DNA of 30,876 bases from IMCC26077 sp964490435 (GCA_964490435.1 CAZBCF010000015.1:1-30876); one strand, 5' to 3'. Shown: positions 8,008 through 16,206, numbered from the stretch's first letter. Program-made: numbers and translations. Notes: generated by a model from the sequence alone, not told the origin.

Positions 8008-9390
8008 CTAGAGCGGAATATTGCTATGCGCGCCTCGAAGGGCTGGCGCATTAGCGATGGCATGAGCAAGCGCGCTTCGCGAGATGCTTGGCTCGATGAC
8101 TTCATCTACCACTCCAATCTCAATAGCGCGGCCCACGCCTCCTGAGATCTTCTCGTGCTCTGCTGCAAGCTCTAATTCCATTGCGGCGCGCTGGTCATCA
8201 GGAAGGTCAGCAAGAATTCGGCGGTGTAAGACACGAATTGCCGCAACCGCTCCCATGACTGCCACTTCAGCGGTTGGCCATGCAAAGACTTTTGTTGCTC
8301 CTAGAGCGCGAGAGTTCATTGCAATGTAGGCACCTCCATAAGCCTTTCGCGTAATTAATGTCACGCGGGAGACGACAGCCTCACTAAATGCATGGAGCAA
8401 TTTCGCGCCGCGTCGCACCACGCCATCCCACTCTTGTCCGACACCAGGTAGGTACCCAGGGACATCGACGACGACAACTAATGGCACGCCAAATGAATCA
8501 CACATCCTGACAAAGCGGGCTGCTTTTTCGGCAGAGGATGAATCAAGACACCCGCCAAGTCGCAGTGGATTGTTTGCGACTATGCCAACGGTTCGGCCAC
8601 CAAGACGACCTAATGTCGTGACGATATTTGGCGCCCATTTCGGATGGAGCTCTTGGACATCAGTGCCGCTATCGAGCAGACCAACAACGAGTGGATGCAC
8701 ATCGTAAGCGCGCTTATTGGATTCAGGGAGAAATTGTGCGAGATCGACATCGACCACACCACTGTGTATCGAACCTTGGTTACCAAGCAGTCTTACCAAG
8801 CGCTGAATGGATTGAAACGCACCATCTTCGCTCTCAGTGATGATGTGCACCACTCCACTGCGTCGTCCGTGAGGTTCTGGCCCACCCAGTCTGGCCATAT
8901 CAACTGACTCACCGGTGACGCTTCGCACCACATCAGGGCCAGTGACGAAGATTCGCCCTTCAGGTGCGAGCACGATGACATCTGTTAATGCAGGTCCGTA
9001 GGCGCCCCCGCCAGCGGCGGGTCCAAGTACGAGCGAGAATTGTGGAATCTTCCCACTTGCTTGCGTTATGGCATTGAAGACCAACCCAAATGCATGAAGT
9101 GATCGCACACCTTCACGCAAACGTGCGCCGCCAGAGTGCCAGATGCCGACCACTGGATTCTGATGTGCCATTGCATCGGCATAGGCGCTCAGGATGACAT
9201 TCGCGCCAGCTTCACCCATCGCGCCACCTTGGATCGTGGCATCGGTGGCGAAAACGCTCACTCGCGTTCCAGAGATAGTGCCAAAGCCGGCAAGCATCCC
9301 GGATTCATCGCGCGCAGTGAGAGGAGTGAAACTCCCAGAGTCTAGAACCCGTTCGATTCGACTTTGTGGATCCCTAGCATCAAGTGTCAT
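8008..9390 (-). CDS. Acyl-CoA carboxylase carboxyltransferase subunit (AccD6-like)
   Basis: A 460-residue carboxyltransferase with both crotonase-fold halves. The N-half carries GGARLREGV and GPAAGGGAYGPALTDV, and the C-half carries DVPGYLPGVGQEWDG, KAYGGAYIAMNS and AWPTAEVAVMGAVAA. This single-chain form is typical of actinobacterial acetyl/propionyl-CoA carboxylases, where a separate alpha chain has biotin carboxylase and biotin carrier domains. It would make malonyl-CoA for the adjacent fatty acid synthesis genes, as AccD6 does beside the mycobacterial fabD-acpM-kas cluster. The ATG overlaps the fabF stop by four bases. No biotin carboxylase or carrier gene lies in the window. Methylmalonyl-CoA production is possible, but context favours acetyl-CoA. 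Confidence 0.9.
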   Translation of the reverse strand: MTLDARDPQSRIERVLDSGSFTPLTARDESGMLAGFGTISGTRVSVFATDATIQGGAMGEAGANVILSAYADAMAHQNPVVGIWHSGGARLREGVRSLHAFGLVFNAITQASGKIPQFSLVLGPAAGGGAYGPALTDVIVLAPEGRIFVTGPDVVRSVTGESVDMARLGGPEPHGRRSGVVHIITESEDGAFQSIQRLVRLLGNQGSIHSGVVDVDLAQFLPESNKRAYDVHPLVVGLLDSGTDVQELHPKWAPNIVTTLGRLGGRTVGIVANNPLRLGGCLDSSSAEKAARFVRMCDSFGVPLVVVVDVPGYLPGVGQEWDGVVRRGAKLLHAFSEAVVSRVTLITRKAYGGAYIAMNSRALGATKVFAWPTAEVAVMGAVAAIRVLHRRILADLPDDQRAAMELELAAEHEKISGGVGRAIEIGVVDEVIEPSISRSALAHAIANAPALRGAHSNIPL

Positions 9391-10634
9391 GCGCCTGAGC
9401 CATACGAAGCAAAGACCAGTGCAACATTATGTCCACCAAAACCGAATGAGTTATTTATCGCGGCGATTTCACCGCTGGGTAGTTTACGAGGTTGGTCTCG
9501 AACGATATCGAGTGTGATCTTCTCGTCGAGATTTTCGATATTGATAGTAGGTGGTGCGATGCGATGGTGGAGTGCAAGGAGAGTGAAGATTGATTCGAGC
9601 GCACCTGCGCCTCCTAATAGATGTCCAGTCATCGATTTCGTAGCAGAGACGGCAACGTGTGTTGCATCGCGACCGAGCGCTGCTGCGATTGCACCTGCTT
9701 CGGCGACATCTCCAACTGGAGTAGAGGTGGCATGCGCATTGAGATGAACAAAATCCTTGGGGGACAAGCCAGAACTCTTCACCGCACTCTGCATCGCCCG
9801 AGTCGCGCCTACGCCTTGCGGATCCGGGGCAGCAATATGGAAACCATCGGAGGTCAACCCTTGGCTGAGAATCTCGCCGTAGATTCGCGCACCTCGCGCG
9901 ATGGCGCTGTCCAATGATTCCAAAACAAGTACACCAGCGCCCTCGCCAAGAACAAAGCCATCCCGGTCACGATCATATGGACGTGATGCACGCTGAGGTT
10001 CATCATTGCGGGTTGATAGCGCTTTCATATTCGCAAAACCAGCCATAGGTAGCGGATGGATTGCGGCTTCGGTACCGCCAGCAACGACCACATCGGCGCG
10101 ATCATTTCTAATCATCTCGAAGGCATAACCGACCGCCTCTGCGCCTGATGCGCAAGCGCTTACTGGAGTGTGCACACCTGCGCGCGCACCGATTTCGATA
10201 CCCACATGAGCGGCTGGCCCGTTGGGCATCAACATGGGGACCGTGTGTGGCGAGACTAGGCGCGCACCTTTCTCCTTTAATACATCGTAGGCACCAAGCA
10301 AGGTGAGTACGCCACCGATTCCTGATGCAATCACAACCCCGAGTCGTTCACTATCGACCGCTGGCCTTCCTGCATCTGCCCAGGCTTCACGAGAAGCGAT
10401 TAATGCAAATGCTTCAGACCTGTCGAGCTTTCGCAATTCGACCCGATCCATCAATTCGTGTGGCTCGGTATGCACTGGTGCGCAAATCTGAGCAGGAATA
10501 TCAGGTGCCCAGTCTTCTGGTAAACGGCGCACACCACTCACTCCAGCGAGAAGTGCGCTCCACGTTGACGTGACGTTCGCACCAAGTGGTGAGAGCGCGC
10601 CTAACCCCGTGATGACTACGCGACGTTGCGACAT
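9387..10634 (-). CDS. fabF: Beta-ketoacyl-ACP synthase II
   Basis: A 415-residue elongating condensing enzyme that adds malonyl-ACP to growing acyl-ACP. The thiolase-fold catalytic triad is complete: Cys161 (SACASG), His301 (NAHATSTPVGD) and His338 (SMTGHLLGG). The glycine-rich C-terminal GFGGHNVALVF motif is present. The start MSQRRVVITGLGALSPLG matches family starts, though no good Shine-Dalgarno sequence is visible in the 14-base gap after acpP. It lies fourth in fabD-fabH-acpP-fabF-accD and overlaps accD by four bases. Confidence 0.95.
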   Translation of the reverse strand: MSQRRVVITGLGALSPLGANVTSTWSALLAGVSGVRRLPEDWAPDIPAQICAPVHTEPHELMDRVELRKLDRSEAFALIASREAWADAGRPAVDSERLGVVIASGIGGVLTLLGAYDVLKEKGARLVSPHTVPMLMPNGPAAHVGIEIGARAGVHTPVSACASGAEAVGYAFEMIRNDRADVVVAGGTEAAIHPLPMAGFANMKALSTRNDEPQRASRPYDRDRDGFVLGEGAGVLVLESLDSAIARGARIYGEILSQGLTSDGFHIAAPDPQGVGATRAMQSAVKSSGLSPKDFVHLNAHATSTPVGDVAEAGAIAAALGRDATHVAVSATKSMTGHLLGGAGALESIFTLLALHHRIAPPTINIENLDEKITLDIVRDQPRKLPSGEIAAINNSFGFGGHNVALVFASYGSGA

Positions 10635-10648
10635 ATATCGAAGGTTCG

Positions 10649-10897
10649 TTATGAGGCTGCAGTGACGATGAAGTTCACAGCATCGCCAACGGTGGCCATC
10701 TTCGTCACTTCATCATCAGGAATCTTGATGCCAAAGCGTTCCTCAGCAGCGACCACTACCTCGACCATGCTGAGCGAATCGACATCGAGATCATCGGTGA
10801 AACTCTTTCCCATCTCGATATCTTCCGGGGATACACCGGCTACTTCGAAGACGATCTCTCGAATGCCGGCGAGTACTTCATTATGTGTTAGCGCCAT
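10649..10897 (-). CDS. acpP: Acyl carrier protein
   Basis: An 82-residue acidic four-helix carrier protein. The DSL motif (DVDSLSMVEV) places the phosphopantetheine attachment at Ser41, with the usual acidic helix II following. It carries acyl intermediates between FabD, FabH and FabF, all encoded in the same operon. AAAGGAAG lies about ten bases before the ATG. The 86-base gap to fabH upstream is almost entirely a 9-bp tandem repeat, described separately. Confidence 0.96.
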   Translation of the reverse strand: MALTHNEVLAGIREIVFEVAGVSPEDIEMGKSFTDDLDVDSLSMVEVVVAAEERFGIKIPDDEVTKMATVGDAVNFIVTAAS

Positions 10898-10918
10898 CGT
10901 GCACTGCTTCCTTTCTTC

Positions 10919-10981
10919 TTGCTCTCATTGCTCTTGTTACTCTCGTTGCTCTCGTTGCTCACGTTACTATCATTGCTCTGG
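10919..10981 (-). repeat. Seven 9-bp tandem repeats between fabH and acpP
   Basis: On the plus strand, seven consecutive 9-base units (consensus TTGCTCTCG) run from 10919 to 10981: TTGCTCTCA, TTGCTCTTG, TTACTCTCG, TTGCTCTCG, TTGCTCACG, TTACTATCA, TTGCTCTGG. On the coding strand the unit is about CGAGAGCAA, rich in AGAGNAA. The array lies directly after the fabH stop and ends just before the acpP ribosome-binding site. Copies differ by one to three bases, so the array is not newly expanded. Confidence 0.9.
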
Positions 10982-10983
10982 TA

Positions 10984-11985
10984 CTACGGTAGTTGAACAA
11001 CCTGCGCGGCATAGACAAGACCCGCACCAAAACCAATCAGGAGCGCGGTATCACCGCTCTTGATCTTTCCCTCGCCATACAGCGCATCCATAGCAAGTGG
11101 TATCGATGCTGCGGAGGTATTTCCGGATGTGCGGATATCCCGCGCGATTGCTACCTGCTCTGGAAGATTCATTGCTTTCGCCATGGCATCGATGATTCGC
11201 TCGTTCGCTTGATGAGGAATGAACGCATCTAGATCCTGCGGCGAAATACCTGCTGCAATTAACGCCTCTAATGCAACTGGCGCCATCTGATAAACGGCCC
11301 ACCTAAATACAGTCTGCCCTTGCATCTTGATATCGGGCCAACCCAATGAATCTGGGTCACGCAATTCCACCCACGAAGGCTCCATCATTATCGCCTCGCG
11401 CGCAGTGGCATCTGAACCCCAGATCGTCGGGCCGATTCCAGGGTGCTCCGAGGGACCAATAATTACTGCGCCAGCACCATCGGCGAAAATGAATGCGGTG
11501 CCTCGATCAGTTGGGTCAGTGAAATCAGAGAGTTTCTCGACACCTATTAACAGTACGTAATCCGCACTCGCGCTCCGCACCATATCGCTGGCTAGCCCAA
11601 CTCCGTAACAGAAGCCGGCACAGGCAGCTGAGATATCAAAAGCAGGGACCTTCGGTGCACCCAACTGGAGTGCGATATCCGTTGCAGCGCTTGGAGTCTG
11701 GAACGGATAAGTGACTGTTGCGCAGATGACCGCGCCGAGTTGCTCTGCGCTAATTCCAGCGCGCTCAAGTGCGGTGCGCGCAGCAGCAACAGACATGCTG
11801 ATAACGCTCTCATTAGCGCCAGCGATTCGGCGAGAGTGGATTCCGCTCCGTTCTTTGATCCATTCATCACTTGAATCGATAGCATCGACAATTTCACTAT
11901 TTGGCACCTCACGAATGGGTCTATAGACACCGACGCTCAAGATTCGTGAGTGTCGCGAGATGGTCCGATCCTTAATTATTGCCAT
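10984..11985 (-). CDS. fabH: Beta-ketoacyl-ACP synthase III
   Basis: A 333-residue initiating condensing enzyme that joins an acyl-CoA primer to malonyl-ACP. The Cys-His-Asn triad is intact: Cys122 (SAACAGF), His258 (IPHQANERI) and Asn289 (SGNTSAAS). The ATG at 11985 is preferred: it overlaps the fabD stop by one base (TGATG) and has a G-rich ribosome-binding site about nine bases upstream. The in-frame TTG one codon earlier would add only one residue. Second gene of the operon. The TAG stop is followed at once by the 9-bp repeat array. Confidence 0.94.
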   Translation of the reverse strand: MAIIKDRTISRHSRILSVGVYRPIREVPNSEIVDAIDSSDEWIKERSGIHSRRIAGANESVISMSVAAARTALERAGISAEQLGAVICATVTYPFQTPSAATDIALQLGAPKVPAFDISAACAGFCYGVGLASDMVRSASADYVLLIGVEKLSDFTDPTDRGTAFIFADGAGAVIIGPSEHPGIGPTIWGSDATAREAIMMEPSWVELRDPDSLGWPDIKMQGQTVFRWAVYQMAPVALEALIAAGISPQDLDAFIPHQANERIIDAMAKAMNLPEQVAIARDIRTSGNTSAASIPLAMDALYGEGKIKSGDTALLIGFGAGLVYAAQVVQLP

Positions 11986-13172
11986 CAATGAGCCCCCTGT
12001 CCGAGCGGGTGGATGCGAGCAATTGGTTGACCAGGGGTAACGGGATCGCCCTCCTCAACCATGAATTCGATGAGAGTGCCGGGGTGTTCGGCAATGAGTT
12101 CGATACTCTCATGGCGATTTGCGATCGTCCCCACGATAGTTCCGGCGCTTAGCTCGGCACCCACTTCGATGCCATGATGCGCGAACTTTCCTGAGAAAGG
12201 TGCGACGATCATTCGCCATGTCGGATGATCACTTAATTCACTGGGGAATCCATGGCGCGCGATGATGTCGAGTGCCGCCGGAATATCGTCGGGAGTTTTT
12301 AACGCAAGAGTCTCTACGCCGGGTAGTGCACGTTTGATCAACCCAATGAGAGTGCCTGCAGGCGGTACTTCGATGACTGCGGTCACGCCAAGTTCGCCAA
12401 GAGTGCTCATACATAAGTCCCAACGAACAGGAGAAGCGATCTGGCCAATCATGCGGTTGAGGATTTCTCTACCTGAATGGACCACGGTGCCATCAGCATT
12501 CGAAAGCACTTTAGTCCGTGGATCGCGAACGCTCACTTGTCCGGCTAGACGTGCCAGATGTTCCCGAGCGCTCTCCATATAAGGAGTATGAAAGGCGCCG
12601 GAGACGGCGAGCGCACGCACTCGCGCACCCTCAGGGGGATCTGCCTCGAGTTGGCGTAAATCTGAAAGCGCCCCGGCGGCGACAATTTGGCCCGCGCCAT
12701 TCTCGTTTGCAGCGAAAAGATTATGTGCGTTTATTGATGCAAGAACCGCTTCACGCTCGCCGCCAAGGATTGCAGACATTCCCGTCTCAGCGCGTGCGGA
12801 TGCATGCGCCATAGCAACGCCTCGTTCTTTCACCAGAACCATTGCCGACTCTGCGGTAATCGCACGAGCGCCTGCCGCGGCGGTGAATTCACCTACCGAG
12901 TGACCTGCCACCACGCCTACTTTTCCAAAAGCATCGGAGGGGTGAGGAAAGAGCGAGAGGGCACCTAGCAGGCCAGCGGCAACCAGTAGTGGTTGGGCGT
13001 TTGCCGTGTCCTTGATCTCCTCACTATCACCTTCAGTGCCGAGGTGGATCAGATCCACGTTGGCCACCGCACTCCACCAGGTGAGTAACTCGCGTGCTCG
13101 AGGCAACGCCAGCCACGGCGTGAGAAATCCCGGAGTCTGCCCCCCTTGACCAGGGGCAACAAGAGCGAGCAT
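11985..13172 (-). CDS. fabD: Malonyl-CoA:ACP transacylase with a C-terminal biotinyl/lipoyl-like domain lacking the modifiable lysine
   Basis: A 395-residue protein, about 80 residues longer than a usual FabD. Residues 1-310 form the transacylase that moves malonyl from CoA to ACP: GQGGQTPGF at the start, catalytic Ser92 in GHSVGEF, and His195 in SGAFHTPYM. Residues about 321-390 look like a biotinyl/lipoyl-attachment hammerhead: MIVAPFSGKF, VGAELSAGTIVGTI, then EEGDPVTPGQPIARI. At the place of the biotin-type motif (M-K-M) the sequence is NRHES, so the lysine appears replaced by His354. The domain may serve as a docking or structural module; no carrier chemistry is expected. The ATG at 13172 matches family starts and follows TACCCT by six bases, with no ribosome-binding site, suggesting a leaderless operon transcript. 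First gene of the operon. Confidence 0.92.
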   Translation of the reverse strand: MLALVAPGQGGQTPGFLTPWLALPRARELLTWWSAVANVDLIHLGTEGDSEEIKDTANAQPLLVAAGLLGALSLFPHPSDAFGKVGVVAGHSVGEFTAAAGARAITAESAMVLVKERGVAMAHASARAETGMSAILGGEREAVLASINAHNLFAANENGAGQIVAAGALSDLRQLEADPPEGARVRALAVSGAFHTPYMESAREHLARLAGQVSVRDPRTKVLSNADGTVVHSGREILNRMIGQIASPVRWDLCMSTLGELGVTAVIEVPPAGTLIGLIKRALPGVETLALKTPDDIPAALDIIARHGFPSELSDHPTWRMIVAPFSGKFAHHGIEVGAELSAGTIVGTIANRHESIELIAEHPGTLIEFMVEEGDPVTPGQPIARIHPLGQGAH

Positions 13173-13178
13173 TGGTTC

Positions 13179-13184
13179 AGGGTA
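13179..13184 (-). promoter_or_regulatory. Putative leaderless promoter -10 element of the fabD operon
   Basis: On the minus strand TACCCT is followed by six bases (gaacca) and the fabD ATG. There is no Shine-Dalgarno sequence. The expected -35 position (about 13202-13207) falls inside an inverted repeat described separately, which would suit repression. Confidence 0.55.
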
Positions 13185-13198
13185 AGGGGTGAATTCGG

Positions 13199-13245
13199 TT
13201 ACTAAACAGTAATTCGTCGAGTCAATTGGGTTACTGCTGGGTAAC
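13199..13245. promoter_or_regulatory. Two related inverted repeats in the divergent fabD/etfB promoter region
   Basis: TTACT-aaac-AGTAA spans 13199-13212 and GTTAC-tgctgg-GTAAC spans 13230-13245. The half-sites share the core TTAC/GTAA. The first covers the expected fabD -35 region and the second touches a possible etfB -10 (TAACAT, 13242-13247). These could be operators for a fatty-acid regulator; actinobacteria are known to control fab operons by TetR-type (FasR) and other proteins. Identity of any binder is unknown. Confidence 0.4.
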
Positions 13246-13255
13246 ATACCCGCTT

Positions 13256-14053
13256 GTGAAGATTCTCGTGTGCGTAAAGCAGGTGCCCGACTCCTGGGCT
13301 GAGAAGAAACTCACCGCTGCCAAAGTTCTCGATCGCGAGAGCGCCGATGCAGTCCTCAATGATCTCGATGAGTATGCAGTCGAAGAGGCGCTGCGAATTA
13401 TCGAAGCACATGGTGGGTCAGAGGCCGGACACACAATTACATTGCTCACAATGGGCCCAGAGCGAGCGCAAGAAGCGCTTCGTAAAGCTCTGTCTATGGG
13501 CGCAGATAGCGCTCTCCATGTGAAAGACGATGCGCTCGCCGGATCGGATGCGCTCACTACTTCGCGCGTGCTTGCCGAAGCAATCAAACGAGAGAATCCT
13601 GATCTCATTCTTACTGGTACGGAATCAACGGATGCACGGATGAGCGTTATCCCAGCGATGCTCTCCGAGCGACTTGACCTTCCACATCTCTCTTTTGCCG
13701 GCGAGGTGCAGGTCGACCCGAGCGCAAAGATCGTGAAGACAAAACGGATGACTGACGAAGGTGTAGAGGCGATGCAATCGCCGATGCCCGTTATTGTCAC
13801 TGTCATCGAGAAAATTAACGAGCCTCGCTATCCATCGTTCAAGGGCATCATGGCGGCGAAGAAGAAACCGATTACCGAAGTGACGCTCTCTGAGTTAGGG
13901 ATTGCCGGAACCGAAGTTGGAAAGAGTGGGGCATGGAGCGCAGTTGAGGATTTCGCATTAGCTCCCGCTCGTGGCGCTGGAGTCAAGGTCACCGATGATG
14001 GCAATGGTGGAAGCGCGCTCGTTGATTTTCTCGCTGAGAAGAGGTTGATCTGA
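13256..14053 (+). CDS. etfB: Electron transfer flavoprotein beta subunit
   Basis: A 265-residue ETF beta subunit, which with EtfA carries electrons from acyl-CoA dehydrogenases to the membrane quinone pool. It shows the family start VKILVCVKQVPDSW, the LNDLDEYAVEEALRI segment, ESTDARMSVIPAMLSERL and the late MAAKKKP segment. The GTG at 13256 is chosen because KILVCVKQVPD is the usual N-terminus; an upstream in-frame start adds ten unlikely residues. There is no ribosome-binding site; TAACAT lies eight bases before the GTG, so a leaderless or near-leaderless transcript is possible. It overlaps etfA by one base (TGATG). It is divergent from the fab operon, placing fatty acid oxidation and synthesis functions back to back. 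Confidence 0.93.
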   Translation: MKILVCVKQVPDSWAEKKLTAAKVLDRESADAVLNDLDEYAVEEALRIIEAHGGSEAGHTITLLTMGPERAQEALRKALSMGADSALHVKDDALAGSDALTTSRVLAEAIKRENPDLILTGTESTDARMSVIPAMLSERLDLPHLSFAGEVQVDPSAKIVKTKRMTDEGVEAMQSPMPVIVTVIEKINEPRYPSFKGIMAAKKKPITEVTLSELGIAGTEVGKSGAWSAVEDFALAPARGAGVKVTDDGNGGSALVDFLAEKRLI

Positions 14054-14997
14054 TGAGTGAGATTCTCGTTTTCATCGACCACACCAATGGCGCTGTTGCC
14101 AAGACTGCGTCGGAGCTATTGACGCTTGCTCGTTCAGTGGGAGCGGCACACGCCGTGATAGCCGGAACCAAGAGCGACCTCGAGGCAGCCACTGGAACGT
14201 TACATTCTTTTGGCGCTACATCCATCACTCTTCTGGAATCTGGCGAGATCAACAACCATCCAAGTTCAGCGATCGCAAAGGCGCTCGCTGAGTTCGCCCA
14301 GACAATCCATCCTGCAGCGATTCTCCTTCCTTCCACTGCTCGTGGGAAAGAGATTGCTGGTCGGCTCGCCGTTCGCCTTGAGTCAGGGATCATCACCGAT
14401 GCCACAGCGCTCTCTTCCGAACTCGTCGCCACGCAATCAGTCTTTGGTGGATCAACAATCGTGCACTCACGTGTCACAAAAGGATGTGCAATCATCACTG
14501 TTCGTCCAAATGCCATTGAGGCCAGTGCTGCACCCTCGACTGCGTCGGTGCAGAGCATTCCGGTCACCCCCGTCATCGCAGCAGAGATTACTTCTCGTGA
14601 ACCTGCCGTGCGCGGGGCTCGACCAGAACTCTCTGAGGCCAACATCATCGTCTCGGGTGGACGGGGCACCGATGGGAATTTCGGACCAATCGAGGAATTA
14701 GCGGATGTTCTCGGCGCAGCAGTTGGCGCATCGCGCGCTGCAACAGATGCAGGGTGGTACCCACACTCTCATCAAGTGGGACAGACAGGAAAGACTGTGA
14801 GCCCTCAGTTGTATATCGCCTGTGGTATCTCTGGAGCGATTCAGCATCGGGCTGGCATGCAAACGAGTAAGACTATTGTTGTGGTGAATAAAGATCCTGA
14901 GGCGCCGATTTTCGACATCGCAGATTTCGGAGTCGTAGGTGACCTCTTCGCAGTTGCCCCACAAGCCAGCGCGGGAATAAAGGCGCGAAAAGGCTAA
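14053..14997 (+). CDS. etfA: Electron transfer flavoprotein alpha subunit
   Basis: A 314-residue ETF alpha subunit. The C-terminal FAD-binding part is clear: SGGRGTDGNFGPIEELADVL, then VGQTGKTVSPQLYIACGISG, the AIQHRAGM segment and NKDPEAPIFDIADFGVVGDL. The N-terminal domain (1-185) is the diverged partner-facing half. It is translated directly after etfB (one-base overlap), as expected for a heterodimer. No dehydrogenase or ETF-quinone oxidoreductase gene lies within the window. Confidence 0.95.
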   Translation: MSEILVFIDHTNGAVAKTASELLTLARSVGAAHAVIAGTKSDLEAATGTLHSFGATSITLLESGEINNHPSSAIAKALAEFAQTIHPAAILLPSTARGKEIAGRLAVRLESGIITDATALSSELVATQSVFGGSTIVHSRVTKGCAIITVRPNAIEASAAPSTASVQSIPVTPVIAAEITSREPAVRGARPELSEANIIVSGGRGTDGNFGPIEELADVLGAAVGASRAATDAGWYPHSHQVGQTGKTVSPQLYIACGISGAIQHRAGMQTSKTIVVVNKDPEAPIFDIADFGVVGDLFAVAPQASAGIKARKG

Positions 14998-15009
14998 TTC
15001 TGCGCCGCA

Positions 15010-15024
15010 CCCTAGAATTAGGGG
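15010..15024 (+). promoter_or_regulatory. Putative leaderless promoter with inverted repeat before the cysteine desulfurase gene
   Basis: TAGAAT (15013-15018) lies exactly six bases before the GTG at 15025. It sits inside an inverted repeat, CCCTA-gaat-TAGGG (15010-15023), so a bound protein would cover the -10 element. The region is only 27 bases long between etfA and this gene. Confidence 0.45.
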
Positions 15025-16206
15025 GTGAGTGCGAACGACATGCCAGTGGCGTATCTAGACAATGCCGCGACGACCGCTATGTTGCCTGAGGCGCTCGAGG
15101 TTTTGACTCATGAGGCTGCCACTGTGGGAAATGCATCGAGTCTGCATGGCGCTGGGCGAAGAGCGCGCAAGGTCGTTGAAGAATCGCGAGAGCGATTGGC
15201 TGCTGCTGTTGGCGCAAAACCGCAGGAGATCATCTTCACCGCGTCAGGAACTGAAGCAAATAATCTTGCTGTCAAAGGTATGTATTGGAAGCGCAACGAA
15301 CAAGATGAGCGAAAGAACAGAATCTGTTCGACGCCAATCGAGCACCATGCGATCTTGGATCCCCTGGAATGGCTCGAACGTGAAGGGGAAGCCACACTCC
15401 TTCTTGCCGAAGTGAATGGCGAGGGCGTGGCCCAGGTGGAGAGCTTCGCGCAAATACTAAGCGATCACAGCGCTGAACTCGCCTTTGCGACCATCATGCA
15501 TTCGAACAACGAAGTAGGTTCACTTCAGCCAGTTGAGCAGATTGCTGCAGTCGCTCGCGAATACCAGATACCCATTCATACCGATGCGGTTCAGAGTTTT
15601 GGGAAAGTGCCTTTGGATTTCTCGCGCCTTGGTGTCGATGCGATGACGATAAGTGGCCACAAGATTGGGGGGCCACTCGGCGTTGCCGCTCTGGTTGCGA
15701 AGAAGAATCTGGAGTTGACTCCTTTACTTCATGGTGGAGGTCAAGAACGGGAAGTGCGCAGCGGCACGTTACCCACGCCAGCAATTGCAGCCTTCGCAAC
15801 AGCTGCCGAGGTATCACAGGAAAGACTTGCGGAAAATGATGTGCGCATTCGCTCACTACGTTCTACGTTGATAGCAGGAATAACTCAAGCAGTGCCTGAT
15901 GTTCGAGTCAACGGCGGCAGCGACACTCTCCCCGGCATCGCACATTTCACTTTCGCTGGCGCTGAAGGGGATGCCTTGCTCCTATTACTCGATGCGCACG
16001 GGGTGCAATGTTCCACTGGCTCTGCATGTAGCGCTGGAATCGCTCAGCCAAGCCATGTCTTGCTAGCCATGGGCATGGCGCCGAAAATCGCGCGCTCTTC
16101 AATCAGATTCTCTATCGGGCCCGCGACAACCGAGGTCGAGATAAATCGGGCAATTGCTGTCATTGGCGAAGTGGTCTCGCGAGCTCGCGCTGCAGGTGTG
16201 AAGTGA
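15025..16206 (+). CDS. Cysteine desulfurase (IscS/NifS class)
   Basis: A 393-residue PLP enzyme that removes sulfur from cysteine as an enzyme-bound persulfide. Visible are AYLDNAATT at the N-terminus, ASGTEANN, the PLP lysine Lys213 in SGHKIGGP, and the active cysteine Cys335 in TGSACSAG. The gene overlaps mnmA by four bases (GTGA), so sulfur supply for tRNA 2-thiouridine is the most likely main role, with iron-sulfur cluster assembly possible. The GTG at 15025 fits a leaderless start; an ATG five codons later is the alternative and would keep the whole conserved domain. Confidence 0.93.
   Translation: MSANDMPVAYLDNAATTAMLPEALEVLTHEAATVGNASSLHGAGRRARKVVEESRERLAAAVGAKPQEIIFTASGTEANNLAVKGMYWKRNEQDERKNRICSTPIEHHAILDPLEWLEREGEATLLLAEVNGEGVAQVESFAQILSDHSAELAFATIMHSNNEVGSLQPVEQIAAVAREYQIPIHTDAVQSFGKVPLDFSRLGVDAMTISGHKIGGPLGVAALVAKKNLELTPLLHGGGQEREVRSGTLPTPAIAAFATAAEVSQERLAENDVRIRSLRSTLIAGITQAVPDVRVNGGSDTLPGIAHFTFAGAEGDALLLLLDAHGVQCSTGSACSAGIAQPSHVLLAMGMAPKIARSSIRFSIGPATTEVEINRAIAVIGEVVSRARAAGVK

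Noticed and set aside
10898..10983. A CRISPR-like or direct-repeat array
   Set aside because: The units are 9 bases long and contiguous, with no spacers; it is a simple tandem repeat.
13231..14669. Minus-strand open frames of 191 and 226 codons opposite etfB and etfA
   Set aside because: Both are antisense to clear ETF genes and show no family features; they reflect the codon bias of the real genes.
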